Assembly: GCA_900754855.1 (NCBI GenBank)
Contig: CAAEEI010000104.1
Location: 1-6,958, forward strand
DNA length: 6,958 nt
Direction of reading: 5' to 3'
DNA from: Lachnospiraceae bacterium
GTDB taxonomy: Bacteria > Bacillota > Clostridia > Lachnospirales > Lachnospiraceae
The notes under the pieces are model-generated. The model was not told where the DNA came from and did no database searches. It saw nothing but the letters and a program-made list of their open reading frames with translations. Each line of letters opens with the position of its first letter. Positions within the stretch are counted from its first letter, which is position 1. The translations under genes and the position numbers were made by a program. This document shows positions 1-6,673 of the stretch, piece after piece.

Positions 1-1067
1 GCCGAAGGGTTGATTCCCTTTAATAACACTGCCATTTCTTTTCTGGTCATCCCTTTTCCCGGATGAAATAATCCGTCGGCGTCCGAAGGATAACAATGCA
101 GATTGGCATAGGTATCATAAACCTGTCCGAGTTCTTTGGAACAACGAACATCATAGTTTGACGGAGTCAGGGTTATTTTTCCCTTTTTTGCTTTTTCAAA
201 GGTATAATCCAGTAATTTTCTGATGGAGGCAAAGGTACTTTCTTTACTGACATTTCCAAAATAAGCGCAAATCACCTCATGGCCTTCCTGATCTACTGCC
301 GTGGCAATAAAAACATGGCCCGCCGCATTGGTCGTTCCCGATTTTGAACCGATGATCTTATACTGATTCCGGCTGTAATCCGCCATTCCCCGAAGGAACC
401 AGTTGGTCGTGTTGACCTGAATATCCTGTCCGCTGGTTACCTGATAATGTGCCTTGGCCACTGCGGAACGAATCATGGGTACGGACATGGCGTACCGGCA
501 TACTTCGGCCATCTCCGCAGCCGTCGAATAGGTATGGTCAAATCCCGCACCAATATCTGACCCCACCGGATTATCAAAACTTGTCTGCGTCAGCCCCATT
601 TCCACCGCTTTTGCCGTCATGGCATCCGCACAGGCTTTTTTTGAACCAAACACCGCTTCCGCCAGGGTATCCGTCGCATCTGCCGCCGAAGACAGCAGGC
701 TCATATGTAAAAGATCGTTAAAAGTAAATTTTACGCCGGACGCCAGTCCCAGACTGTAGGTGCCATAAGTGGTTCCATCGACAATCTTGGATTTTGTTTT
801 AATTTTGCTGTGGGTATCTCCGTTTTCCACACAAACAATGGCCGTCATCAGTTTGGCTGTGCTGGCCGGGTAGATCACTTTATTCTCTTCCTGTCCAAAA
901 AGAATTTCTCCGGACCCGGCGTCCATCACCGCATAAGCATGACACTGCATCTTCGGCGCCTTGACTTTCGCTTCTCCTTTAAGAGGAACCAGCAAAAACA
1001 GGGCCGCCAGAACGGCGAACACGATTTTCCCGTATTGCTTTCCTCCGTATGTTTTTTTCTTTTGCAT
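1..1067 (-). CDS. Serine-type D-Ala-D-Ala carboxypeptidase (PBP5/DacF-like), 3' partial, with SLH-like tail
   Basis: This exported enzyme would remove the terminal D-alanine from peptidoglycan stem peptides outside the membrane (peptidase S11 family). The 355 visible residues start with a basic stretch and a hydrophobic core (about 15-29) ending near GEA at 31-33, a plausible signal peptide. The catalytic SxxK motif is S69-T-A-K72 and the third motif is K242-S-G244 followed by TTNAAGH. The second motif, normally SxN (SGND in PBP5), reads S127-A-A-D130, so the usual Asn is Ala. After the catalytic domain, residues about 326-352 resemble the second half of an S-layer homology repeat (YPSDADGLF, then TRKEMA). 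The C-terminus is outside the window. The ATG at 1067 is the only start that keeps the signal peptide, although its GAGGAG site (1083-1088) lies an unusually long 15 nt away. The phospholipase-like gene is 41 bp upstream with no terminator between them. The family is certain; catalytic competence is less so because of the motif change. Confidence 0.9.
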   Translation of the reverse strand, partial: MQKKKTYGGKQYGKIVFAVLAALFLLVPLKGEAKVKAPKMQCHAYAVMDAGSGEILFGQEENKVIYPASTAKLMTAIVCVENGDTHSKIKTKSKIVDGTTYGTYSLGLASGVKFTFNDLLHMSLLSSAADATDTLAEAVFGSKKACADAMTAKAVEMGLTQTSFDNPVGSDIGAGFDHTYSTAAEMAEVCRYAMSVPMIRSAVAKAHYQVTSGQDIQVNTTNWFLRGMADYSRNQYKIIGSKSGTTNAAGHVFIATAVDQEGHEVICAYFGNVSKESTFASIRKLLDYTFEKAKKGKITLTPSNYDVRCSKELGQVYDTYANLHCYPSDADGLFHPGKGMTRKEMAVLLKGINPS

Positions 1068-1108
1068 AACTTTTAATCTCTTCTCCTCTCTGTCTCTCTT
1101 CCCCTGTT

Positions 1109-1909
1109 TCAGGAAAACAGCCTGTGGAATCGTTCTCTTTCACAAAAACTGATTTCTCCCTCTTCCAGAGCCTTATAAAGATCCATGATCATCCGGGCGC
1201 TTAATGTTAAACTTTCCCGGTACATTTTATATAGATTTTTGCAGGTTTCCCTGTTATCCACATTGATTTTTTTCTTACGAAAATAATGCTGAAAAGACAT
1301 TCCCGGCAGAAACCGTTCGTTGATAAACGCTGTGATGGTCTGTTTTACCCCAAAATGGGAATGGAAAATGTGATTAAGGATCAATTTCATATACCAGAGG
1401 GACTGCTGAATCTGTTTTGGTTTTTTTCCATAGTATGGAGCGATCACTCTGGCCACATCCCTCTCCGCCCGAATATGGCGGGCCACGGTATACGTCAGTG
1501 GATTTTCCTTCATTTTTTTCATCATCAGATAATCCCAGTCCGTCTCGATCTCCGCATGACTGATGCCGGTTTCTTCCATCCGCTGCCGGACATAAGGGTG
1601 ACAGGTACTGTCCAGGATAAAATGGGTCATAAATCCTGCCAGATAGGCAAAGGCTTCCGGCTTTTGTTGTTGTCTCTCATAAACAAAAAATGCATGATGC
1701 AGAAACTCCCTCATCGTCCGGTCGTGAACTTTTACCCCGTATTGATTTACCTCATTCTTACAAAAAGCCCGGTAATAGAATAAAATATCCGGACCATGTA
1801 CTCCAATATTGTAATATTTGATATAAGGCTGTATCTTTTTTTGTATTTTTTTATCGAGCAGGCAAAGTACTTCCTGACCATAAATATAATGTGTATATGT
1901 TGTTGGCAT
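1109..1909 (-). CDS. Zinc-dependent phospholipase C family protein, apparently cytosolic
   Basis: This 266-residue protein belongs to the zinc-dependent phospholipase C/S1-P1 nuclease-like family (PF00882 type). The metal-ligand pattern of Bacillus cereus phospholipase C can be laid onto it: H7, D41 in the HGPDILFYY segment, H62 in KVHD, then H96-x3-D100-x3-H104 and H118-x3-E122. That matches the reported ligand order His, Asp, His, His-Asp-His, His-Glu. Unlike secreted phospholipases C, it has no signal peptide and no membrane segment, so a cytosolic location is inferred. The true substrate is unknown, and close relatives are usually annotated only by family. The ATG at 1909 is supported by GAGGG (1917-1921) with 7 nt spacing. 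It lies upstream of the carboxypeptidase on the same strand and is divergent from the phosphofructokinase. The family call is firm; the phospholipase activity is not shown. Confidence 0.85.
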   Translation of the reverse strand: MPTTYTHYIYGQEVLCLLDKKIQKKIQPYIKYYNIGVHGPDILFYYRAFCKNEVNQYGVKVHDRTMREFLHHAFFVYERQQQKPEAFAYLAGFMTHFILDSTCHPYVRQRMEETGISHAEIETDWDYLMMKKMKENPLTYTVARHIRAERDVARVIAPYYGKKPKQIQQSLWYMKLILNHIFHSHFGVKQTITAFINERFLPGMSFQHYFRKKKINVDNRETCKNLYKMYRESLTLSARMIMDLYKALEEGEISFCERERFHRLFS

Positions 1910-1939
1910 AATTCATCCCTCTTCTTTCGCACTTTGTTT

Positions 1940-1968
1940 ATTTTATCATACTCTGTTCTTTCTTGAAA
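1940..1968 (-). promoter_or_regulatory. Candidate sigma-A promoter for the phospholipase-like gene
   Basis: On the minus strand a TTTCAA -35 box (1963-1968) is separated by 17 bp from a TAAAAT -10 box (1940-1945). A TGA directly before the -10 gives an extended -10 form. It sits about 30 bp upstream of the ATG at 1909. The -35 match is weak (3 of 6), so the call rests mainly on the extended -10 and the spacing. Confidence 0.45.
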
Positions 1969-2027
1969 GGGATATTTTCTTCCACAATCATATTGTCTAT
2001 TTTTTTCTTTATTATTTATCATTTCTT

Positions 2028-2049
2028 ATGCATTTTTACATGCATTTTT
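2028..2049. repeat. Short direct repeat in the divergent intergenic region
   Basis: ATGCATTTTT occurs at 2028-2037 and again at 2040-2049, starting 12 bp apart. The core ATGCAT is itself palindromic. It lies between the two divergent promoters. It could be part of a protein binding site, but in such AT-rich DNA it may be chance. Confidence 0.3.
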
Positions 2050-2071
2050 TGTCATTTTTCCCTGTTGAACA

Positions 2072-2091
2072 TATTTTTTGCCGAAAAAATA
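2072..2091. repeat. AT-rich perfect inverted repeat upstream of the phosphofructokinase promoter
   Basis: TATTTTTT (2072-2079) and AAAAAATA (2084-2091) are perfect 8-bp arms around the 4-bp centre GCCG. The repeat ends 10 bp before the proposed -35 box at 2102, where an activator site or upstream (UP-like) element could sit. It does not follow a gene end on either strand, so a terminator role is unlikely. An operator role is inference only. Confidence 0.35.
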
Positions 2092-2101
2092 CACAAATTA
2101 A

Positions 2102-2130
2102 TTGCTTATTATTGGCCAAACTGTTATAAT
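2102..2130 (+). promoter_or_regulatory. Sigma-A promoter of the phosphofructokinase gene
   Basis: A perfect TATAAT -10 box (2125-2130) is preceded by TGT, giving an extended -10. A TTGCTT -35 box (2102-2107) lies 17 bp upstream. Transcription would begin near 2137, leaving a leader of about 37 nt before the ATG at 2174. The promoter argues against reading the coding region from the in-frame ATG at 2102, since that codon overlaps the -35 box. Confidence 0.7.
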
Positions 2131-2154
2131 TGAGAAAAATCGCAATCATTTTAT

Positions 2155-2162
2155 AAAGGAGG
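2155..2162 (+). promoter_or_regulatory. Ribosome binding site that fixes the phosphofructokinase start
   Basis: AAAGGAGG is an almost ideal Shine-Dalgarno site, 11 nt before the ATG at 2174. The sequence from that ATG opens with MKGNVIVGQSGGPTAVINSS, the normal N-terminal beta strand and nucleotide or PPi loop of the family. The 24 extra codons back to 2102 would cover the promoter and have no family counterpart. Confidence 0.85.
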
Positions 2163-2173
2163 AAGTTGTATTT

Positions 2174-3415
2174 ATGAAAGGAAACGTCATCGTCGGCCAG
2201 TCCGGAGGACCGACAGCTGTCATTAATTCCAGTCTGGCCGGTGTTTTTCGGGCAGCAAAAAAATTCGGTGCAGAAAAAGTTTATGGTATGCACCATGGCA
2301 TAGAAGGTTTTTTAAAAGAGGATCTCATCGACATGGAGGATTATATCACCTGCCATTCCGACCTGTCTTTATTAAAGAGAACCCCTTCGGCTTTTCTGGG
2401 TTCCTGCCGGTACAAACTGCCGGCCGTTGAAGGCAATGAAGAACTTTACGAAAGAATATTTGAGATTCTGGAAAAATATAATATTGAATTTTTCCTCTAC
2501 ATCGGCGGAAATGATTCCATGGACACCATAAAAATGTTATCGGATTACGCCGCCATGCATGATAAACCGCAAAAATTCATGGGGGTTCCAAAGACCATCG
2601 ACAACGATCTGCCATTGACCGATCATACCCCTGGTTACGGCTCCGCAGCAAAATATATTGCTACCGCCATGAAGGAAATCATCCGTGACAATGAGAGTTT
2701 TGGCGCATCCAAACCAATTGTCTGTATCGTGGAGATCATGGGACGGCATGCCGGATGGCTGACCGCTGCTTCCGCTCTTTCCAAAGGGCCGGATTGCGAT
2801 GGTCCGGATCTCATTTATCTTCCTGAGGTACCATTTAATCTGGATCAGTTCATGGAAAAAGTAAAATATCTTGCTTCCGTAAAGAGTTCCGTAGTCGTTG
2901 CCGTTTCTGAAGGAATCACGCTGGCAGACGGACGTTTTGTCTGCGAGCTGGGGAACTCCAATGATTTTGTCGATGCCTTCGGACATAAACAGCTTTCCGG
3001 CTGCGCATCTTTCCTGGCCAATAAAGTCACCGAAGCTACCGGTCTGAAATCCCGCGCCATCGAATTTTCCACTTTGCAAAGATGTGCCACACATCTTGCT
3101 TCCCGCGTGGACATCGATGAAGCAACGAATGTTGGTTTCGTTGCCTGTCAGGCAGCCATGGAAGGAAATACCGGTATGATGATTACCATTCAGGTTACCA
3201 GCCGCGAACCATATCTTGTTTCCTATAATAAATATGACATCCATGAAATTGCCAACGTGGAAAGAAAAGTTCCTCATGACTGGATCATCAATAACGGTAC
3301 CTATGTCAGTGAAAAATATCTGGAATATGCCCGTCCGTTGATCATCGGAACGATTCTTCCTTATTTCGCCGGAGGACTTCCAAAACATCTTACTTTAAAA
3401 AATAAAAACCGATAG
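2174..3415 (+). CDS. pfp: Phosphofructokinase, predicted pyrophosphate-dependent (413 aa)
   Basis: It phosphorylates fructose 6-phosphate to fructose 1,6-bisphosphate in cytosolic glycolysis, here probably using PPi (EC 2.7.1.90, reversible). The visible motifs are the GQSGGPT loop (8-14), GGNDS (111-115), PKTIDND (139-145, holding the proton-acceptor Asp), MGRHAG (189-194) and PEVP (217-220). In ATP enzymes such as E. coli PfkA the second and third motifs read GGDGS and PGTIDND. Asp in place of that second-motif Gly (D114), and Lys in place of the Gly before TIDND (K140), are the established marks of PPi use. N113 stands where most members have Asp. At 413 residues it is longer than the roughly 320-residue bacterial ATP enzymes and fits the longer PPi-type subfamilies. 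It appears to be a single-gene transcript, with its own extended -10 promoter and a hairpin terminator. The family call is secure; the phosphoryl donor is predicted from residues only. Confidence 0.93.
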   Translation: MKGNVIVGQSGGPTAVINSSLAGVFRAAKKFGAEKVYGMHHGIEGFLKEDLIDMEDYITCHSDLSLLKRTPSAFLGSCRYKLPAVEGNEELYERIFEILEKYNIEFFLYIGGNDSMDTIKMLSDYAAMHDKPQKFMGVPKTIDNDLPLTDHTPGYGSAAKYIATAMKEIIRDNESFGASKPIVCIVEIMGRHAGWLTAASALSKGPDCDGPDLIYLPEVPFNLDQFMEKVKYLASVKSSVVVAVSEGITLADGRFVCELGNSNDFVDAFGHKQLSGCASFLANKVTEATGLKSRAIEFSTLQRCATHLASRVDIDEATNVGFVACQAAMEGNTGMMITIQVTSREPYLVSYNKYDIHEIANVERKVPHDWIINNGTYVSEKYLEYARPLIIGTILPYFAGGLPKHLTLKNKNR

Positions 3416-3449
3416 GACTCGTCCTTAAATCATTATTCTTGCACGCAAA

Positions 3450-3508
3450 ACGGCTGCCGTACACCTGTTTTTACACACTGAACAGGTTGCACGACAGCCG
3501 TCTTTTTT
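3450..3508 (+). terminator. Rho-independent terminator of the phosphofructokinase gene, possibly bidirectional
   Basis: The outer arms ACGGCTGCCGT (3450-3460) and ACGACAGCCGT (3491-3501) pair with one mismatch. The inner arms CCTGTT (3464-3469) and AACAGG (3481-3486) extend the stem. A run of six T follows (3503-3508), which is right for the plus-strand gene ending at 3415. On the minus strand the hairpin follows the DUF1015 stop (3507) almost directly and ends in only four U, so it may also terminate that transcript, less strongly. Confidence 0.85.
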
Positions 3509-4751
3509 ATCGTATTTTTCTACATTCTGTATAATACCGCTTATCCTGGGCATGTCCCATGGAAAAAGTTTTTCTCGGCAGCGCCCCGTCTGCCATGACG
3601 GTCGGAAACAGTTCTTCTTTTCTCATCTGCGGCAATAAGAATCCCATACTGTTTTCTTCCATGGATAATTGCAGTACCGTCTCTTCCCCATGAATGTAAT
3701 CCATTTTTACCGGATGATCCTTCTGATACTCATCCAGAAAATTTTGCAGACTTCCCACCGTCAGTTTTGACGTTGGTCGGGTGATGGCTACTCTGGATTT
3801 TTTCCCTTGTCTGACCATGATCATCTGCTGCTCTTCCGGTCTGTCCGTCTCCCCGACATCCACCAGACCAAGGTTCTTTGTCATTTCTTCCAGAAACGAC
3901 TGGACGTCCACCTCTGTCACGATGCGGTGAATTGCCTCAAATTCCAGCGCAGGACTATGCAGATTCACGATTTCTGCCAGGGCATACCGGGCAGGATGCC
4001 GGAGATATTCTTCCGGCGGCAGTTGTTTTTTCATCCGTTCATAAAATGCCTTTGCTGAAGCCAGCGAATGATTGCCGTCTCCCATGGCAAAAACCAGATC
4101 TCCTTCTCCCGAAGAAAGCTGGTCAAGGGCGGACAGAATCCTGGCCTGTTCCTCCTGCCCAAGCAGATACCCCTGCAGCCGGCCTCCTTTTTGCATGAGA
4201 GAGAAATCATAAAGAGGTTCACCGGCTTTCGCCACCGCTTCACATGGCTCCACCACATTTTTTTCTTTGTCGTCGATCAAAATCATAATATGGGGAAGTT
4301 CCAGCAGAGCATTTTCCCGCACACGGATTCTGGCCGGAATGCGTTCTTCTACCGTAGCTTCCGTGGCTCTTACCGGAGAATGGCTTCCTTTGTGATAATC
4401 ATACTGTTCCAGATCGATACAGCCGACGATCCCTTCGCGGACTTTACCGGTACTGTCGGTTCTCCGGACATAAATCATGGCATTCGGATATTCTTCCAGG
4501 ATTCCTTCTTCCAGATATGTTTTCATGGTTTCTCCAATCTTCTGAAGTCGTTCCTCCTCATCTTCACCGTCCAGATACACTTCCGGAAGAATCATTTTCA
4601 GCGTGGACGGCGCATCTTCCACGATTTCCTCGGTTTCTTTCCAATATTCCGGCTCACTGGTAAACTGATCGCAGGCAACCACAGACCATTTTTCCATATT
4701 GATTCCTTTTTTTGGCAGACAGATGTCTGCCGCTCCAAATACTTTTTCCAT
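3507..4751 (-). CDS. DUF1015 (COG4198) family protein of unknown function
   Basis: This 414-residue soluble protein matches the DUF1015 family throughout. Recognisable blocks are ACDQFTSEPEYW (26-37), the RRTD and EGIVGCIDLEQYDYHKG region (about 96-122), RATEATVEERIPAR (128-141), LPHIMILIDD (152-161), GDGNHSLA (224-231) and the C-terminal block LPRKTFSMGHAQDKRYYTE. The acidic and histidine-bearing GDGNH block looks like an active or ligand site, but I know of no established reaction for the family and assign none. The start is set at 4751, not 4760, because AGAGAGG abuts the 4760 ATG with no spacer but stands 9 nt before the 4751 ATG; the longer form would add only three residues (MKS). It lies 45 bp downstream of the ABC-F gene on the same strand with no terminator between, so co-transcription is likely. 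It converges with the phosphofructokinase gene. Confidence 0.88.
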   Translation of the reverse strand: MEKVFGAADICLPKKGINMEKWSVVACDQFTSEPEYWKETEEIVEDAPSTLKMILPEVYLDGEDEEERLQKIGETMKTYLEEGILEEYPNAMIYVRRTDSTGKVREGIVGCIDLEQYDYHKGSHSPVRATEATVEERIPARIRVRENALLELPHIMILIDDKEKNVVEPCEAVAKAGEPLYDFSLMQKGGRLQGYLLGQEEQARILSALDQLSSGEGDLVFAMGDGNHSLASAKAFYERMKKQLPPEEYLRHPARYALAEIVNLHSPALEFEAIHRIVTEVDVQSFLEEMTKNLGLVDVGETDRPEEQQMIMVRQGKKSRVAITRPTSKLTVGSLQNFLDEYQKDHPVKMDYIHGEETVLQLSMEENSMGFLLPQMRKEELFPTVMADGALPRKTFSMGHAQDKRYYTECRKIR

Positions 4752-4760
4752 GCTTTTCAT

Positions 4761-4767
4761 CCTCTCT
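4761..4767 (-). promoter_or_regulatory. Ribosome binding site that decides the DUF1015 start
   Basis: On the minus strand AGAGAGG is immediately followed by an ATG (4760), then by a second in-frame ATG nine bases later (4751). A Shine-Dalgarno site cannot act with zero spacing, so the second ATG is the better start. The resulting N-terminus, MEKVFGAADICLPK, loses nothing that looks conserved. Confidence 0.6.
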
Positions 4768-4796
4768 TGCTTTTCCCCATTGTCCTGTCTGTATTT

Positions 4797-6614
4797 TTAT
4801 CTGGATAAATTTTTTTGTTCTTCTATTTTTTCTGCCAGATCCTGCAGATAAACCCAACGTTCCATTTTTTTCTCCAACATTGCCTGGGTCTCTTCTTTTT
4901 TTCTGATCCACTCATTTAATTTCACAAAATTCGTGGCGTTTTTAATAAGCTCTTCTTCTATGCTTTCCAGTTCTTCTTCCAGTTTTTCCATATCTTCCTC
5001 TATGGTTTCATATTCTTTTTGCTCATTATAACTGAAGCGTATTTTTTCCCTTTCGGGATCCCGGTAGGATTTTTTCTTCTTTTCCCTGTCTTCCGCCGTT
5101 TTTTTCCTTCCGGCTTCTTTTGACTGCTCCTGCGTCACATCCGATCGGCTTTTTTCCAGATAATCCGTATAATCCCCCTCATAAATGCGAATCCTTTCGC
5201 CCTCGAAGGCCGCAATGCGGTCGGCAATACGATCAAGGAAATACCGGTCATGGGATACCACGATCACAATCCCCATAAAACTGTCCAGAAACTCTTCCAG
5301 CACCTGTAAGGTAGCAATATCCAGATCGTTGGTGGGCTCATCCAGAATCAACACGTTCGGTTCACTCATTAACACCCGCAGCAGATATAATCTTCTTCTC
5401 TCCCCGCCGGAGATTTTCGCAATCGGCGCATACTGCATATCCGGGCTGAACAAAAACCGTTCCAGCATCCTTGAGGCGGAGATTCTTCCATTGGAAGTGC
5501 GGATATATTCTGCCTGGTCTTTAATATAGTCAATCACCCGCTCCTTTTCATCCATAACGGCGCATTCCTGCGCAAAATATCCAATCTTAATGGTCTCTCC
5601 CCATTGGATTACACCGCTGTCCGGTTCTTCTATCCCGGCCAGGATCCGCATCAGGGTAGACTTTCCACATCCATTGGGTCCCACAAAACCAATCCGCTCA
5701 AATCGTTTGAAAATATAAGTAAAATCCCGGAACAGCTCCCGTCCGTCGTAGCCTTTCCCAATCTGATCAAGTTCGATGGTTTTCTTTCCCAGTCTGGCGC
5801 CTACGGCTTCCATTTCCACCTGTCTGGCTTCTGACGGACCATCCATACGCTTTAACTGCTCATACCGTTCCAGACGGGCTTTTTGTTTCGTACTTCTGGC
5901 TCTGGCTCCACGCATCACCCACTGCAGTTCCACCCGCAGCAGACTTTGCCGTTTTCTTTCCGTGGCCAGCGCGATTTCTTCCCTTTGTGCCTTTCTCTCC
6001 AGATACCCGGAATAATTGGTATCATACACGTAGACTTTGCCATGATCGATTTCCCACAGGACATTGGTTACCCGGTCAAGGAAATAGCGGTCATGAGTAA
6101 CCAGCAGTAAAATCCCTCTGTATTTTTGCAGATGATTCTCCAGCCATTCCGATACCGCATTATCCAGGTGGTTGGTCGGCTCATCCAGAATCAGAATATC
6201 CGGGTTTTCCAGCAGCACCCGACAAAGCGCCACCCGTTTTTTCTGTCCCCCGGATAACTGTCCCGTATCCTGGCCAAAATCGCAGATTTCCAGAGCGTTG
6301 AGCATGGCCCTGGCCTCGCTTTCAAAGCTTAAATCATTTTCCCTGCCCTGACAGACATGCGAAAGTACACTTTCCCCATCCTGAAAAACCGGATTTTGTG
6401 AAAGCCATCCGACCGTCAAACCATTAGACATAATGATTTTTCCACTATCTACTTCCTCATCTCCTGCCAGAATACGCAGCAGTGTAGACTTTCCTGTACC
6501 ATTTATCCCGATAATCCCTATTTTATCTCCATAATCCACGCTGGCCGTCAGATCATCAAGTACCATGCGATCTCCATACAGCTTGGAAATATGCTCAATA
6601 TTTATTACACTCAT
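4797..6614 (-). CDS. ABC-F family ATPase, Uup-like, two nucleotide-binding domains
   Basis: This cytosolic twin-ATPase has no membrane segments, as expected for ABC-F proteins, which act on ribosomes rather than in transport. Domain 1 has Walker A GINGTGKST (36-44), signature LSGGQ (120-124), Walker B ending D144-E145 and switch H174. Domain 2 has Walker A GPNGCGKST (312-320), signature ISGGE (401-405), D425-E426 and H455. Between them is the ABC-F linker (about 205-270) with RGARARSTKQKAR, a charged segment that in this family reaches toward tRNA and the peptidyl-transferase centre. A charged coiled coil (about 535-603) forms the C-terminal domain typical of Uup, and the 605-residue length suits that group. 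The start is supported by GGGAG (6620-6624) with 5 nt spacing. All catalytic residues are present. Uup-like housekeeping function is more likely than antibiotic resistance, but the subfamily is judged by eye only. Confidence 0.93.
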   Translation of the reverse strand: MSVINIEHISKLYGDRMVLDDLTASVDYGDKIGIIGINGTGKSTLLRILAGDEEVDSGKIIMSNGLTVGWLSQNPVFQDGESVLSHVCQGRENDLSFESEARAMLNALEICDFGQDTGQLSGGQKKRVALCRVLLENPDILILDEPTNHLDNAVSEWLENHLQKYRGILLLVTHDRYFLDRVTNVLWEIDHGKVYVYDTNYSGYLERKAQREEIALATERKRQSLLRVELQWVMRGARARSTKQKARLERYEQLKRMDGPSEARQVEMEAVGARLGKKTIELDQIGKGYDGRELFRDFTYIFKRFERIGFVGPNGCGKSTLMRILAGIEEPDSGVIQWGETIKIGYFAQECAVMDEKERVIDYIKDQAEYIRTSNGRISASRMLERFLFSPDMQYAPIAKISGGERRRLYLLRVLMSEPNVLILDEPTNDLDIATLQVLEEFLDSFMGIVIVVSHDRYFLDRIADRIAAFEGERIRIYEGDYTDYLEKSRSDVTQEQSKEAGRKKTAEDREKKKKSYRDPEREKIRFSYNEQKEYETIEEDMEKLEEELESIEEELIKNATNFVKLNEWIRKKEETQAMLEKKMERWVYLQDLAEKIEEQKNLSR

Positions 6615-6673
6615 TTTTTCTCCCTTTTCCGATTACCTCTCTCTTCTCGTATACCCGGCTCTTTTCTCGCTCA

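Noticed and set aside
1104..1120. CTGTTT/AAACAG hairpin at the end of the phospholipase-like gene as a terminator
   Set aside because: The stem is only 6 bp with no GC-rich core, and there is no U run after it on the minus strand, so read-through into the carboxypeptidase is expected.
449..1152. Three short plus-strand frames opposite the carboxypeptidase
   Set aside because: They are Pro-, Ser- and Phe-rich shadow sequences without domains, while the minus strand encodes a complete catalytic domain.
1286..1783. Plus-strand open frame (165 codons) opposite the phospholipase-like gene
   Set aside because: It is antisense to a gene whose metal-ligand pattern is intact and has no family-like features of its own.
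2065..2093. TTGAAC at 2065 as an alternative phosphofructokinase -35 box
   Set aside because: At 17 bp spacing the only -10 would be AATACA, a poor match. The TGTTATAAT at 2122-2130 is far better.
2102..2173. Upstream in-frame extension of the phosphofructokinase gene from an ATG at 2102
   Set aside because: The extension overlaps the extended -10 promoter and has no family counterpart. A near-ideal ribosome binding site precedes the ATG at 2174.
2537..3388. Long minus-strand open frame (283 codons) inside the phosphofructokinase gene
   Set aside because: It is antisense to a well-supported enzyme and has no recognisable motif; it is best explained as a codon-bias shadow.
4068..4808. Long plus-strand open frame (246 codons) opposite the DUF1015 gene
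   Set aside because: It lies antisense to a gene with clear family motifs, shows no recognisable domain and is Phe- and His-rich as antisense frames often are. It also crosses the neighbouring gene boundary.
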